Position numbers and translations under genes: made by a program. From positions 110,104,715 to 110,168,714 of the forward strand of contig OY986437.1 in assembly GCA_963920525.1 (NCBI GenBank): a DNA stretch of 64,000 nt. The letters run 5' to 3'. Position 1 is the stretch's first letter. Each line of letters begins with the position of its first letter. This document shows positions 12,436-24,190 of the stretch, piece after piece. A model generated the notes under the pieces. The model did no database searches. It was not told the origin of the DNA and was given only the letters and a program-made list of their open reading frames with translations. The stretch is from Dichetophora obliterata (taxonomy: Eukaryota > Arthropoda > Insecta > Diptera > Sciomyzidae).

Positions 12436-13006
12436 ATCGCTTTAGAAAAAAATCTGGGAAATGTAAAGGTGTCTTCTTAAAAAGATTCTTCATAAAATGA
12501 TGCTCTCTTTATGTTAATCAAATTGTTTGTTTTTATGCATACAAAAACTAAACACTGATGTGAAATATGTCTTTGTTTACACCTTCATTATTTTTAATTT
12601 TGTTTTCTTTTTGAAAGCAAATGACTATCATTATTGTTTTTATTCAAAAATCAAATAAAATACGCATAAAAAAAGATAAGCATACACAAAATAGAGCTAA
12701 TAATTTGTATACTTAATTAAATTTGTTTTGTATTTAGGTAGCATTGGAGTTTTAGAAATTAACCTCAGATTAAACATTTATTCTGAAAAAACTAAAGCAT
12801 ATAGCAACTTGAATTTTTTTTATAGGTACAACACAAAAAACAAAAATCTAAAATATTTTGTGTTTTTACGAATATTCTTCCTGGCGTCTAAAAAACAACT
12901 GGTTTTTAAGTAGTTAACAAAAAAAAATCGTAAAAATTAATTAAAGAATTTTTCATGAAAAATTAATGATGGGATATCGTCGCTTGAGAAATTAAGTGAA
13001 ATCAAC

Positions 13007-14474
13007 TTATGCTTGGTTTTCACTATGAGCCACCTAAAACAAGAAGTCGTAATTTGTATATCTTTTATGGATATTATTAAAGTGTATATGAAAAAAAAGA
13101 TATTACATTTTTTTTTAAAGTTTTTTTTTCAATAAGTTACAAAGAATTTAGTTTTAGGCCACTGTTTTAGTAAAATTAATTTAAAACCAGTGAAGCTATG
13201 ACAATGGCACCTCCCATGCAAAGGGATCACATTCTTCGCAATATCTAGATAACCAGTAAAGCTACAAAAACAAAAACTTAAATAATCATAAAATACGTCA
13301 TTCCAAGGGCACGTATAATTGGCATGATTGGACAAGTGGGCGTGGTAGCTCCCATACAATTGAAACACATTTTTCGCAACATCTGGAGAAAAAGTAAGCG
13401 ATTGTCCTTTTTTTGTATTGGCACGTGTCCTTCAAATACAGTACTTTATTATTGTTCAAAGATTTGTTTTTGTGGCATTTCTGGGTCTCTAGATATTGCG
13501 AAAAATGTGATCCCTTTGTATGGGAGGTGCCACTCCCACTTGTTCAATCACGCCTACTTTTGACACATTTCCTTCAAATGATGCAGTTGAAGACTGACTA
13601 ACTTTCTATTGTGATGGCTTCACTGGTATTTCAGATATTGAGAAAAATAAGATACATTTGTATGGGAGGTGCCACGCCCGCTTTTCCAAGTATTTAAAAA
13701 AACCTTTTTTGTCCTTTTCTGTGCCTAAATCGCTAAAAATGTCATCAAAATAATTTATTCCCTCTAGTTTGTACCAATCATTCCATTGTGCAGTGCTCTA
13801 TATGGCTCGCACAAGACAGGTAGTGCAGATTTAAAACATTTCATAACAGACTTGTTTATGGAGAATACATCATTTTTATTTTTTTGTATTATTTCTAAAT
13901 TTGTATTAGTATGTAATATTTTTTTAAAAATTTTCTATGAGGTCCAGAACGTTTTTTTTTAAATTTTTTATAAAAAACTTATTAATTTTAAACAAAAAAT
14001 TTTTTAAATAAAATCATTTTTGTAATTTAACGTGTATTGCCATTATTGGGCCCAAAAATCAAGATATTTTATCAAGCCGTTAACAAAATTAATTTTACTA
14101 AAACAATGGCCTAATACTAAATCCTCTCTAACTCATTGAAAAAAAAACTTAAAAAAAAATTGCAATTTCTTTTTTTTTTCATGTATACTTTAATAATATC
14201 CATAAAAGATATACAAATTACGACTTCTTGTTTTAGGTGGCTAGTTTCACGAATTTTCATTCTATGTCATTTTCAATGGTCAGTTGTTGTTAATCAAATT
14301 GAAAATATCAGCATGTTGACATTTTTTCTAACTTTGGCGATCTTGGAAAATTAAAAACGATTAAATTATTAAATGGAGCCAAGCAGAAAATGTTCTAGAG
14401 TTGTATTAAGGTGATATTTCAGGTGACAAACATTTGTGTTGTCATAAAAATGACATAGTGAAAACCAAGCATTA
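13007..14474. mobile_element. Outer TIR element interrupted by a second element
   Basis: ATGCTTGGTTTTCACTATG stands at 13007-13027 and inverted at about 14453-14473. Between them lies the longer-TIR element 13028-14242, which directly abuts the left copy. The simplest reading is an element with a short TIR that was entered next to its left end. Target duplications are not clear. Confidence 0.45.
13028..14242. mobile_element. Long-TIR element, 1.2 kb
   Basis: The left terminus (13028-about 13183) and right terminus (about 14087-14242) are inverted copies over roughly 155 bp. Both start AGCCACCTAAAACAAGAAGT and run on through GGATATTATTAAAG and TTTTAGTAAAATTAATTT. The interior contains direct and inverted copies of a ~140-bp unit with GTATGGGAGGTGCCACTCCC, the same core as in the Helitron arrays at 16-19 kb. 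Frames of 60-80 codons inside lack domains. Confidence 0.65.
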
Positions 14475-16224
14475 TTTTCAAATTTGAAAATTAAGTATTG
14501 TATGTAGTAGCAAAACGTTACATACGACATGCTTTTATACAATATATACAAAAAATTTATTGAGTTTTTAAATGTCGTATATTTTCTTTATGTTAATGTT
14601 CCTTATTTGTCTTTACTTCGCAAGCAATAATATTTTCCTTCTAAAGGGCTTTGTTTTTATAGCTACAAGTATTCATACAGTCTATAGTCATAATTCATTT
14701 TACACTTAAACAAAACTATTTGTCAAATAGAACAAACATTTTCAGAACTCGGGCATTCATTGGTGCTTGAAGAGGATCTAAAATATATGTGAATCGGAAG
14801 TTCGCCTTCTTTGATCAACAAGTTAAAGAAATTTTCTTACGATACACCGATACACACAAAAAAATAGTTAAATCATCTAAGTCGGTTTGGATAGACAGAA
14901 TTTTATGGAAAATATAAACTTATGCTGATTCACCCAAGTAATTTAATGTTTGATACATTACTATTTACAAGAAATGCCTTGCTTTGAATAACTTGTAAAA
15001 TTTAGATGTTTTATTAAAGAACGTGGGAGGATGAAAACTGCCAAAGCCACTTATAGATTATACTAGGTTTTTTGTTAATCTTACATAAGCTTTTTTCTCG
15101 GTGCCATGTTAAATTTAAAATTATTCAAATGGTGGCCGATGAATAATTGCTATGCCCCAACTATCTTATCAGCTATGATTTAAACAGATTCCATTTTCGA
15201 AGTGCAAATTCATACAGTAAGATAAAACTAAATTTGATATTTTTTTACAAAGATTCTGCGAAAGTTATATATAAAATTTCAAATTTGGATAAAAAAGTAA
15301 ATGCTCGTTTTAGAAGAGACATGCAAAATATTTTAAAAACAGCATTAGTAGAAGCTTCCTCAAAATAAATAAGATTTGAAAAGTCTAACGATTAAACGTT
15401 TTGACCTTTTTTAAAAAAAAAAACACACATAAATTATTTTTTAATACTGTCTAAAATTATTATTTTGTTGTTGTTATATTTTGCAGTATTTTTATTTTCA
15501 TAATTTCTTTTATTATTAAATGTATGATTGCGTATTAAGAGATGAAATAAAAATGTTTAAAAAAATTAAATATATTGTGTAAATAAGAAGAAATCGTGAG
15601 CTCAAGAAAGCTTACAATTAAAATTATGTAAAAATTCAAGGAATAGATAACAATCAATTAGCTAATAATCTTTCTATAGTAGAGCCAGACCAAGTAAGGA
15701 GTTTTTAATTATAGTCAAATTAATTTAATAATCTCAAAATTTTTAATAGTTTTCGGAAAAGTTCATAAACAGGGCTAAAATTTCAGTGACATTTTATCTA
15801 TTTTCTGCTACTTCTAAGATATTTCCTGGTTATCTAGAGCGTCCATTTATGTTTCCTAATTTCCAAATATGAATAGTTTTTAGGTAATTTTTTTGTTATT
15901 TTTCATCGTATTTTATCAGTTTTTAGGTCATATTTACTAGATTTAGGGCATTTTTTGGTTATTCTTAGAGATTTTTGAATTATTTCATTGTCATTTTTTG
16001 GACATTTTTAATTTTTAGACCATTTTTCGGGTTTTAGGTCATTTTAATAATTTTTTTAATTTTAATCGAAATTTTTTTTGGTTGTTTTCGTACTAAAAAT
16101 TGTAAAAATGCAAATTTTTAAATATATTTCTTTAACAATAGAGTCCCTTCAATCAAAAACATTGCCTCTCGAAAAAGGAGTAGCTTAGTTTATAGACCTC
16201 GATGAAAAAAAGCTCTGCGCGTGG
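14475..16224. other. No identified gene; small unassigned frame at 15147-15368
   Basis: A 73-codon plus frame at 15147-15368 ends in a lysine-rich stretch (FRRDMQNILKTALVEASSK) just before AAATAAATAAG. It could be a relic exon, but I recognise no family. From about 15780 to 16075 the sequence is quasi-periodic, with TTTTTAGGTCAT or TTAGGGCATTTTT recurring at irregular spacing. Confidence 0.3.
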
Positions 16225-16480
16225 TGAAACTGACGAAAATTTATGTAGAAAGATGAAACAAGAGTTAGATAAAAACTCAGGATATGCGAGTTTTTATTAA
16301 CTCTATTTTTATGCCCTATTGCTGCAATATTTGGGGATAAAAATTTAAAAACTATGAAATTAGAAGATGAACTAAATATGTTCCACTCGTCAGTGCAGAA
16401 GTAGAAAAAACTTTTTCTGTTTACAAAAATATTTTGCCAGACAATCGACGTTCTTTCAATTTTATTAACTTAAAAATGTA
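16225..16480 (+). pseudogene. hAT transposase C-terminal relic, split by a Helitron
   Basis: Reading frames on the plus strand give KLDKNSGYASFY, then VPLVSAEVEKTFSVYKNIL and PDNRRSFNFINLKMY up to 16480. This is the hAT C-terminal dimerisation block (VE-x-SFS-x-YK, then DNR and NLKMYL). Several frame changes and stops precede it. The frame is cut at A16480 by the Helitron 16481-19680 and resumes at T19681 with LIIYCNAMYKN, so joining the flanks restores NLKMYLIIYCN. The hAT copy was therefore already present when the Helitron arrived. Confidence 0.7.
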
Positions 16481-16502
16481 TCTTCTATATATATAAAAAT
16501 GG

Positions 16503-16556
16503 ATGTATGTATGTGGGTATGTGGGTATGTGGGTATGTGGGTATGTGGGTATGTGG
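16503..16556 (+). repeat. TATGTGGG microsatellite
   Basis: About five copies of an 8-bp unit directly behind the Helitron 5' end. Confidence 0.85.
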
Positions 16557-17094
16557 CTATATCACGTATAGACTCCAAAACCGCTGAACCGGTCTTTATG
16601 AAATTTTCAGGGAAAATAAAGCCACATCTTGAGAGTGTTCCTGTGAGGTTTTATAACGATTGGAGAAAGGGGCGTGGTACCTCCCATACAAGCCAAATTT
16701 GCTCCATCGATCACAAACAAAAAAAAAAGAAAAATATTTCACGGTTTCAATCGTAAAAAACTAAGATTTGGTGATTTTGTTCAGATAGTTACTGTCGGTA
16801 ACTGTACAAAAAATGGGCGTGGTCGTTATATAAATACGCCCACTTTTTCGAAATCATGGCAATTCCGGAGTTCTGCACATTTTTACAGTGAAACTTGCTG
16901 TTAAGGTACGAACACAATTTATAAATGTTTTCACGCCCACTTTTAACGCCCACAAATCAATATCTATATATATATAAAGCAAAACGATGTGTGTCTGGTA
17001 GTGTGATGTCTATAGACTCCAAAACTACTGAACCGATTGACCTGGAATTTTGGCAGTCGATTTGTTTCAGGTACGAGATGGTTGAGGAAAAAAA

Positions 17095-17980
17095 TTTGCC
17101 ACACCCCCCTTTTACCGCCCCCAAATCAATAAAAATGTTACATTTCAGTTGGTTTGGGTCGTATATGGCTAAAATTTTGTAATTTAGTATGTACGGTTAC
17201 TGTCGACAACTGTCCTAAAAATGGGTTTCCACGCCCCCTTTTACCGCCCACAAATAAATGAAAATGGTTTATTTCAGACGGTTTTGGTCGTATAAGACCT
17301 AAATTTGGTACTTTGGTTTGTGAAGTTACTGACAGTAACTGTACGAAAAATTGGTTTCCACGCCCCCTTTTGCGCCCACAAATCAGTGAAAATGCTATAT
17401 TTCATGCAGTTTTGGCCGTATGAGACTAACATATGATACTTAAGTTTGTATGGTTACTTTCGGCAATTGTACTAAAAAAGGGCGTCATCGCTATATAGCC
17501 ACACCCACTTTTTAAGAAACCATCAAAATTGACTACTGGGTCGATTGAGCTAAAATGTTGGCTTAGTTTGTACGGTTACTGTTAGCAACTGTACTAAAAA
17601 TTGATCTCCACGCCCCCCTTTTACCGCCCACAAACCAATGAAAACGTTTTATTTCAACGGTTTGGGTCGTATTAGACAAAAATTTTGTAATTCAGTACAT
17701 ATGGTTACTCTCGGCAAGTGCACTATCAATAGGCCTGCCCTACTTTAGTTAAACTCACTTTTCGGGGAGTTAGCGTCCAGTGAAGTAAAGTGCGCCAGGC
17801 TTTCCCTAAATTGAGCTGAAATTTGGGCAGTCGATTTGTTTCGATTACGAGATGGCTCAAGGGAAATATTTTACCGCACCCCTTTTTACCGCTTGCAAAA
17901 CAACAAAAATGCTATATTTCGCACGGTTTTGATCGTATTAGACTAAAATGTGGTTATTTAGTGCACATGGCTACTTTCGG
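17095..17980 (+). repeat. ~130-bp minisatellite inside Helitron
   Basis: Units with CGCCCCCTTTTACCGCCCAC, then TTATTTCA and GGTTTTGGTCGTAT, start near 17102, 17230, 17362, 17611 and 17877. The first spacings are about 130 bp and later ones about double. Copies are diverged. Confidence 0.7.
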
Positions 17981-18879
17981 CAGCTATACTGAAAATGGTG
18001 AATATATTTGACATTTCTTGACATTTTCGTGTATGGCAGTAAGGCGGTCTGTGGCAGAACATCGTTTGCCGAGGTGATAGATTGTTCCTGTGAGGTTTGG
18101 TAACGTTTGGACGAGGGGGCGTGGTTCCTCCCATACAAGCCAAATTTGCGCTATCGACCACAAACCAAATAAGGGATATATATCAGACGGTTTCGATCGT
18201 AAAAACTAAGATATTATCATTTTGTTCAGATGGTAACTGTCAGTAACTGTACAAAAATCACTTTTTCGTCGCAATTTATATACGCCCACTTTTTCGAAAT
18301 CATGGCAATTCCGGAGTTCTACACATTTTTATACTGAAACTTGCTGTGTAGGTGCTCCAAGAGGCAGTCACGATACATAAATGTTTTCACGCCCACTTTT
18401 AGCGCCCACAAATCAATATCTGTACATATAAAAATGAATCGTGATTTGTTCGGATGCTTAAAACTTGAAAACGACTAGACCAAATAGGATACTTCCTTCT
18501 ACTGGTTTGTTCGTAACTGCTACGCAAAGGTTTAGGAAAAAAGTAATGCCACACCCCTTTTATCGCCCACAAATCAATAAAAATGCTATATTTAAGAAGG
18601 TTTTGGTCGTATTAAATTAAAATTTGGTAAGTAAGTTCTTATGATGACTGTCACTAACTTTAATAAAAACGGGCGTTGTCACACTTCATCTACGCCTACT
18701 TTGGAAATATCACAATACTCCGAAACTATTGGTCCGATTGAGCTCAAATTTTGTAAGTGGCTTTGCTTTGAGTACGAGATGGTTTAAGAAGAAATGCCAC
18801 ACCTTCTTTTACCTCCCATTAATATAAAAACAATTTGTGTTATCGAATAGCGTTATGGGATGCACAGCTTAGAAATTCG

Positions 18880-19660
18880 GTATTCGACCACAATTTAGAC
18901 GTACCGTTTCAGTGATGAAATTTTATGGGAGTTGGACAAGAGGGAGGGGCACCTCTCATACAATCCAAATTGGTGATATCGAATAGCTTTGAATTTATAG
19001 GAATTCAGCTTTGGAATTCAGTTTTTGACCTCAATTTACACATGCAGTTTCAATGATTTTTTTTTATGGGCGTTGGACAGGGAGGCCTGACATCTCCCTT
19101 ACATCCCAAATTTGCAATATCGAATTGCTTTGAAGTTATAGGTTGACAGCGTAAGAAATCGGTATTCGACCTAAATTTATACATGCACTTTCATTTCTTA
19201 CATTTTATGGGCGTAGGGAAAAGGGGAGTGACACTTCCCATACAACCCAACTTTGTGCTATCAAATAGCTTTAGAGTTATAGGTCGCACAGCATCGGAAT
19301 TCAGTATTTGACCAAAATTTACGCATGAAGATTTACTGATAAAATTTTTTAGAGTTTGTCGGGGGGCGTGGCACCTCCCATACAACCCAAATTTGTGTTA
19401 TCGAATATATTTGGAGTTATATGTCGCACAGTTTTGGTATTCGGTATTCGACCTCCATGTACACATGCAGTTTAATTGATTACATTCTATGAGGGGTGAT
19501 CAAGAGGGCGTGGCACTTTCTATACAACCCAAAATTGTTATATCGAATAGATTTGTGGATATAGGTCGCACAGTCTCGGAATTCAGTATTTGACCTCAAT
19601 TTAGACATGCTGTTTAACTGATAACATTTTATGGGCGTTTGAATAGGGAGAGTGGCAGCA
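18880..19660 (+). repeat. ~140-bp minisatellite inside Helitron
   Basis: Five diverged units, each with a CCCATACAACCCAAATTTG-like core, TCGAATAGCTTT, GGTATTCGACC and ACACATGCAGTTT. Cores lie near 18955, 19092, 19226, 19373 and 19516. Confidence 0.75.
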
Positions 19661-19680
19661 ACGCGCCGGGTTTCAGCTAG

Positions 19681-22040
19681 TTTAATAATATACTGTAACG
19701 CTATGTATAAAAATTTTATAAAACAAATTTTAAGTTTAGTTATGTGTTATTTTTAAGCTTTATTTTTTCTATTTTCTTTAATTGTAGTTGTTTGCGTTTT
19801 CATACAAAGTCATACAAAGCCGAGCCCTGTTATAAATAATTGAACATCTTGTTATAAATAACAAGTGCCAATAGCCAGTTTCTAGTTAAAACACTAGCTT
19901 CTAGTGAAGCAAAATTTGTTTCAATTCTCTGGTGAATTTCGGCAGACTCGTCGAACTCCAATGAATAGCGAAAAAATAAGAAGCACCTAGAACAGACGGC
20001 AACCTTGGTAGAGTTAAGGGGACAGTACACACCTGAATTTTCAAAAAATCAAATTTTTTTATGATTGATTTTTGTTCAAAAGGCCTCAAAGAATCTATTT
20101 TTAATGGTATAAAATTAGAAATTAGTTTCTATGTTAAATGGCGAAGGTTTTAAACGCAGAGCGTCAATGCCGTACTATCGGTGTTAAAAACTTTAAAGCG
20201 CTTTTTCTAGAAATCTTATTTTTTAGGTTGGCGGGCGTGATAAAAAAAACTACTACACTGATCGTTCTGAAATTTTAATATGCTATTGTACACATATAAG
20301 TCTATAGATTGAACTACGGATAGAAAGATCGGTAAAGTAGGACTTTAGCCAGGGGAAAAGGGGGACAATGACCCCCAACTACAACCATTTGCTCCCTGGC
20401 CAAATCAGACAATGCAAAACTTAAAATGAATAATTAATATGCATTTTCTTGATACATTTGTTTATTGCTTTAAAATTAGGTTAATGTAAAATAACAAAAA
20501 ATATACACATTCACCTTATTCATGACTTGAATATGTATATGAAATCTGTTTAACAAAACATTTCAGACAAATTGTTACAATTTTTAAAATTTCTGCTGGG
20601 TCGCCAACATTTGCTACCAAAAAATAAGATTTGAATTTTAATAATTTTTTAACCCGCATCCATAGGAACTTTCTGGAAATGAAAAGCACGTTGTGCACCA
20701 ATTTGATGCAGATACAAAAATAATATATAATTCATTGAAATGTTTTTAATTTTTAAATTTTTTTTATGCATGATGAATGTTTATTAAATTAAAATAAGAA
20801 AAAACTGCAAATCTTAATTCTAGCAAAAATTTAAAGAAGCAAAAGATTTAAATCAAAAAAGATTTATAAAGATCTATCAAAGATAGATTTATAAAAAATT
20901 ATGAAAATAATTGTTGATCGTGTTGATTTTAGTTTCAATGTTTTGTTTTATTTCACTTTATTGTATAAACTTGATCAACCGAACGCATGGAAATCACTTT
21001 GAGCACTAAAGATCTAGAACGTGCACTTTACGCATCGAAACCGGTCTCAAAACAGAGCAATAATTGAATGCGCATTTTTTTATTCTCTAATTTGTTGTTG
21101 TTTTTGTTTGAGGATACCATAGTATTTGTTTTAGATTGAAAACAACATGAAAATAACATACAAATAATGAAAACAACAAGATTGAAAATAACAAAAAAAA
21201 AATGTATATTTGTTGTGAAATTATCAGGTATTACAGCTTAGGTTATTTCATTTCAAATCGTTAGCGAGGACGTAAGGTTTTGAGTTGATAGGCTACATTC
21301 ACGATTGTTGTTAGGGTGCATTTTTTTAAATTATTTATTTACAAATTGTAAGCGAAATCGTAATGACATGTGCTTACAGGATAACTAGTTACTGAGCTAG
21401 TTATGGTAGTAATGACTTCTTATTTCGCCACTGGGAAGCCCGTGTTCAAAAAATGCCTTATTTCTGTGTGTTGTAATCTAGCAGGGACTGCCTCCCATTA
21501 CCAAATAATCATTATATAACTTGTTCAGTAATGATTACTCTTCTGATTACCCTCTTCTGGGATATTAACTTTTTTGAACACAAAAATAAAATTTAAAATT
21601 GTTTGAAACCCTATTATTTAAGCTTTAAAAACAATTGTATTTATTTAATTTTTTGACAAAAAATTAACTTTTTTAATATTTGATAGGAAGAAACAAATTA
21701 TATTTATTAAATAATAATACTAAAGAAGAACATACATTTCATTACTTCAGTTTATTATATAAATTATGTGTTGGTAATGCCCTTTAATGATATTTCTGTG
21801 TCCATAAGTAATAAACGCTTATATATAACGTCGATTTAAGACAAAACTGAGTTATTGATGTAGCTCTATTCCACGCATATAGCATTATTAACACAAAAAA
21901 TCTTAAGCATATAGCATGATCATAGCAGAAGTTATGAGAAAAATAAAATACCCTTTCATAAAACTTATATGGCGGTAGAAAACTTTGAAGCCAGATTTCT
22001 CAAAACTTTAAAGTAATACTTAAGCTGTTATTAAGCTGTT
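19681..22040. other. hAT tail, then no gene seen
   Basis: The first ~40 bases continue the hAT frame cut at 16480. The rest is AT-rich with frames of 60-66 codons and no motif. TAAGCTGTTAT occurs three times in a row at about 22014-22050, next to the RTE element. Confidence 0.4.
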
Positions 22041-22094
22041 ATTAAGCTGTTAAGTCCTTCCCGATTTTAACTGCGCTGCTGGTGTTGCTCAGTG

Positions 22095-22724
22095 TCATCT
22101 CGTGAAAATCTGGTCGATGGTGGACTTTCCAGGTCTGAAGCCACACTGATAAGGTCCGATCAGTTCGTTTACAATGGGCTTCAATCTTTCACATAAAACG
22201 CTCGATAGGACCTTATATGTGATATTAAGAAGGCTTATCCCACGGTAAATGGCACAGATAGTGGGATCGCCTTTCTTGTGAATTGGGCAGAGCACACTGA
22301 GATTCCAATCGTTCGGAATGCATTCTTCCGACCATATTCTGCATAGATGCTCGTGAATGCATTTAAGTAGAGCTTCGCCTCCGTTCTTAAACAGCTCAGC
22401 AGGTAAGCCATCAGCTCCCGCGGCTTTGTTATTTTTTAGCCGAGCTATAGCTATCAGAACTTCATCATAGTCGGGCAGCGGAACCTCGACGCTGTCATCC
22501 GCAATTGGGGTTTTCGGAATATCATCTCTATTGGCGGGATTGTTGTCAGCGTCGCCATTTAGAAGCTTAGAGAAGTGTTCCCTCCATAACGTCAGTGTAC
22601 TTCGGACATCTGTCACTAGATTCTCGTTTTCATCCTTGCAGGAAGAGGTCCTGGTTTTAAAACCATCGGCAAGGCGTCTTATTTTTTCAAAAAATTTTCG
22701 GGCCTCATTCCTGTCACCAAACAT
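22095..22724 (-). pseudogene. RTE reverse transcriptase N-terminal half
   Basis: A 209-codon frame continues from the endonuclease in a shifted frame. It holds the RT start motifs AAGADGLPAELFK, LCPIHKKGD, YRGISLLN and QCGFRPGKSTIDQIF. The palm with the catalytic aspartates is absent because the frame stops at TGA after IFTR. The next 18 codons in another frame (MTLSNTSSAVKIGKDLT) fit a later RT segment, which marks an internal deletion. It cannot be active. Confidence 0.85.
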
Positions 22725-23943
22725 CTCAATCTTCTCCTGCTCGCGCTTTTCTGCCTCTCTTTTTTCCGCCTGAAAATATGTCTCTCTTCCCTCCTCTTTT
22801 CTTTGTATCGCTCCTTAGCAGCGCGCGTTACAACCGACTGCAGGGTGGCTTTGTAGGAGGCGTCTTTCTCTGCAGTGGCGTCGCGACACTCCTGGTCGTA
22901 CCACTGGTTTCGGCGAGGGCGTTGGTAGCCAATCACCTCTTCAGCAGCCGCACGCATGGAGTTGGAAATGTGTGTCCACTGCGCGCATATATCATCGATT
23001 GGAGGAGTGCTTTGAAGCAGGAGTGAGAGTCGAGTGGCGAAAGCATCGGCTGTCTGTTTCGATTGCAGCTTGTCGACGTCTAGCTTTCTCTGTGTAGGGT
23101 TGCGTGTATTCTTAGCTGCGCACATACGTGTACGAATCTTGGCTGCAACAAGATAGTGATCCGAGTCAATGTTTGCACCACGGATCGTGCGTACATCCAA
23201 TACACTGGAAGAGTGCCTTCCGTCGATCAAAACGTGATCAATTTGATTTTTTGTTTTTTGATCAGGGGACATCCAGGTGGCTTTATGAATATTGAGATGC
23301 TTGAATCTAGTGCTACTTATGACCATGTTTCGTGCTGCGGCGAAGTCAATCAGCCTCATTCCGTTATCGGAGGTGTTGTCGTGGAGGCTGAACATTCCGA
23401 CTGTTGCACCAAAAATATTTTCCTTGCCCACCTTAGCGTTGAAGTCACCAAGCACGATTTTTACGTCGTGACGGGGGCAGCGCTCGTAAGCATTTTCAAG
23501 GCGCTCGTAGAAAATTTCCTTGATCTCATCGTCCTTGTCTTCTGTCGGAGCGTGCGCACATAGTAGGCTTATATTAAAAAATTTAGCCTTGATGCGGATT
23601 ATGGTAAGTCGCTCGTTCACAGGTGTGAATCGCAGGACGTGGGGCCGTAGTCTCTTGCCAACTACAAATCCGCATCCAAACTCGTGCTTCTCTGCATGGC
23701 CGCTGTAGTAGATATCACAGGCTGCATGCCGAATGCAACCCTGTCCCTTCCATAGCATTTCTTGGATAGCAGTGATATCAGCTTAGTATCTTTCCAAGAC
23801 ATCAGTCAGTTGGATAGAGGCACCTTCCCAATTAAGGGTTCGGACATTCCAGGTGCATATCCGTAAATCATTATCAGTTTTTGTTTGCGGTAGTCGTCAT
23901 CAGATTTGGGGATCAGTTTTCTTCTATTCTTATTTGTTTTCAT
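22679..23943 (-). pseudogene. RTE endonuclease (APE) domain, broken
   Basis: The protein would nick target DNA for retrotransposition. The minus strand reads DLRICTWNVRTLNWEGASI near 23860, then AIQEMLW (catalytic Glu), GDFNAKVG and SDHYLVAA (catalytic Asp-His), so the APE/exonuclease-III fold motifs are present in order. The open part is 22679-23758 (359 codons from an internal Met). The true start at 23943 is separated from it by a frameshift near 23885 and an in-frame TAA near 23782 (ERY*ADI). The tail is Arg/Lys-rich, the usual linker before the RT. It ends with a second frameshift near 22700 into the RT frame. This is the type often labelled craniofacial development protein 2-like in insect annotations. 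Confidence 0.85.
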
Positions 23944-24190
23944 TGAAATGATTTTTTACGGGTGGGCTTCAAACCCTACGCACAACCTATTTTAAGCCTA
24001 GGGAGGCCCGCCGCTCAGATTAGCCGCCAAACTAACGGTTGACAGTTTTGACGTTGCCCAGGAAACACCACGTGGAGGTTTGAGTCGACTTGAGGCGATT
24101 TCACAAAGATTATGCTGACCTCGCCAGGTTAAGGCAGTCAGACATGTTACATTGTAAAGGTTCGCCCCCAGTTTCCTTCAAACAAACAAA

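Larger units (their letters stand above)
16481..19680 (+). mobile_element. Non-autonomous Helitron, 3.2 kb, three fused modules
   Basis: The 5' end is TCTTCTATATATATAAAAAT after an A (16480). The 3' end is GCGCCGGGTTTCAGCTAG before a T (19681). TC...CTAG ends inserted between A and T are the Helitron signature, and the flanks rejoin the hAT frame exactly. Two further A|TC starts lie inside, at 16963 (TCTATATATATATAAAG) and 18419 (TCTGTACATATAAAAATG), giving modules 16481-16962, 16963-18418 and 18419-19680 with only one CTAG end. The last ~340 bp of modules 1 and 2 are similar. There is no Rep/helicase coding sequence. The text includes 'ACTCCAAAACCGCTGAACCG'-type segments that are widespread in insect Helitrons. 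Confidence 0.75.
22042..24190 (-). mobile_element. RTE-type non-LTR retrotransposon, internally deleted
   Basis: This block is visibly GC-richer than its surroundings. Read on the minus strand it has a ~240-bp leader, an ATG near 23943, an APE endonuclease and the first part of a reverse transcriptase. After QIFTR (about 22095) the coding text jumps to MTLSNTSSAVKIGKDLT in another frame, a segment that normally lies downstream of the fingers. An internal deletion of several tens of codons therefore removed RT sequence, and the end after about 22042 is missing. Target duplications were not found. Confidence 0.85.

Noticed and set aside
18880..19660. CRISPR-like array
   Set aside because: Units are ~140 bp, diverged and contiguous without spacers, and lie in an insect Helitron.
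22531..23708. Plus-strand frames of 62-135 codons
   Set aside because: They are antisense shadows of the RTE endonuclease and RT on the minus strand.
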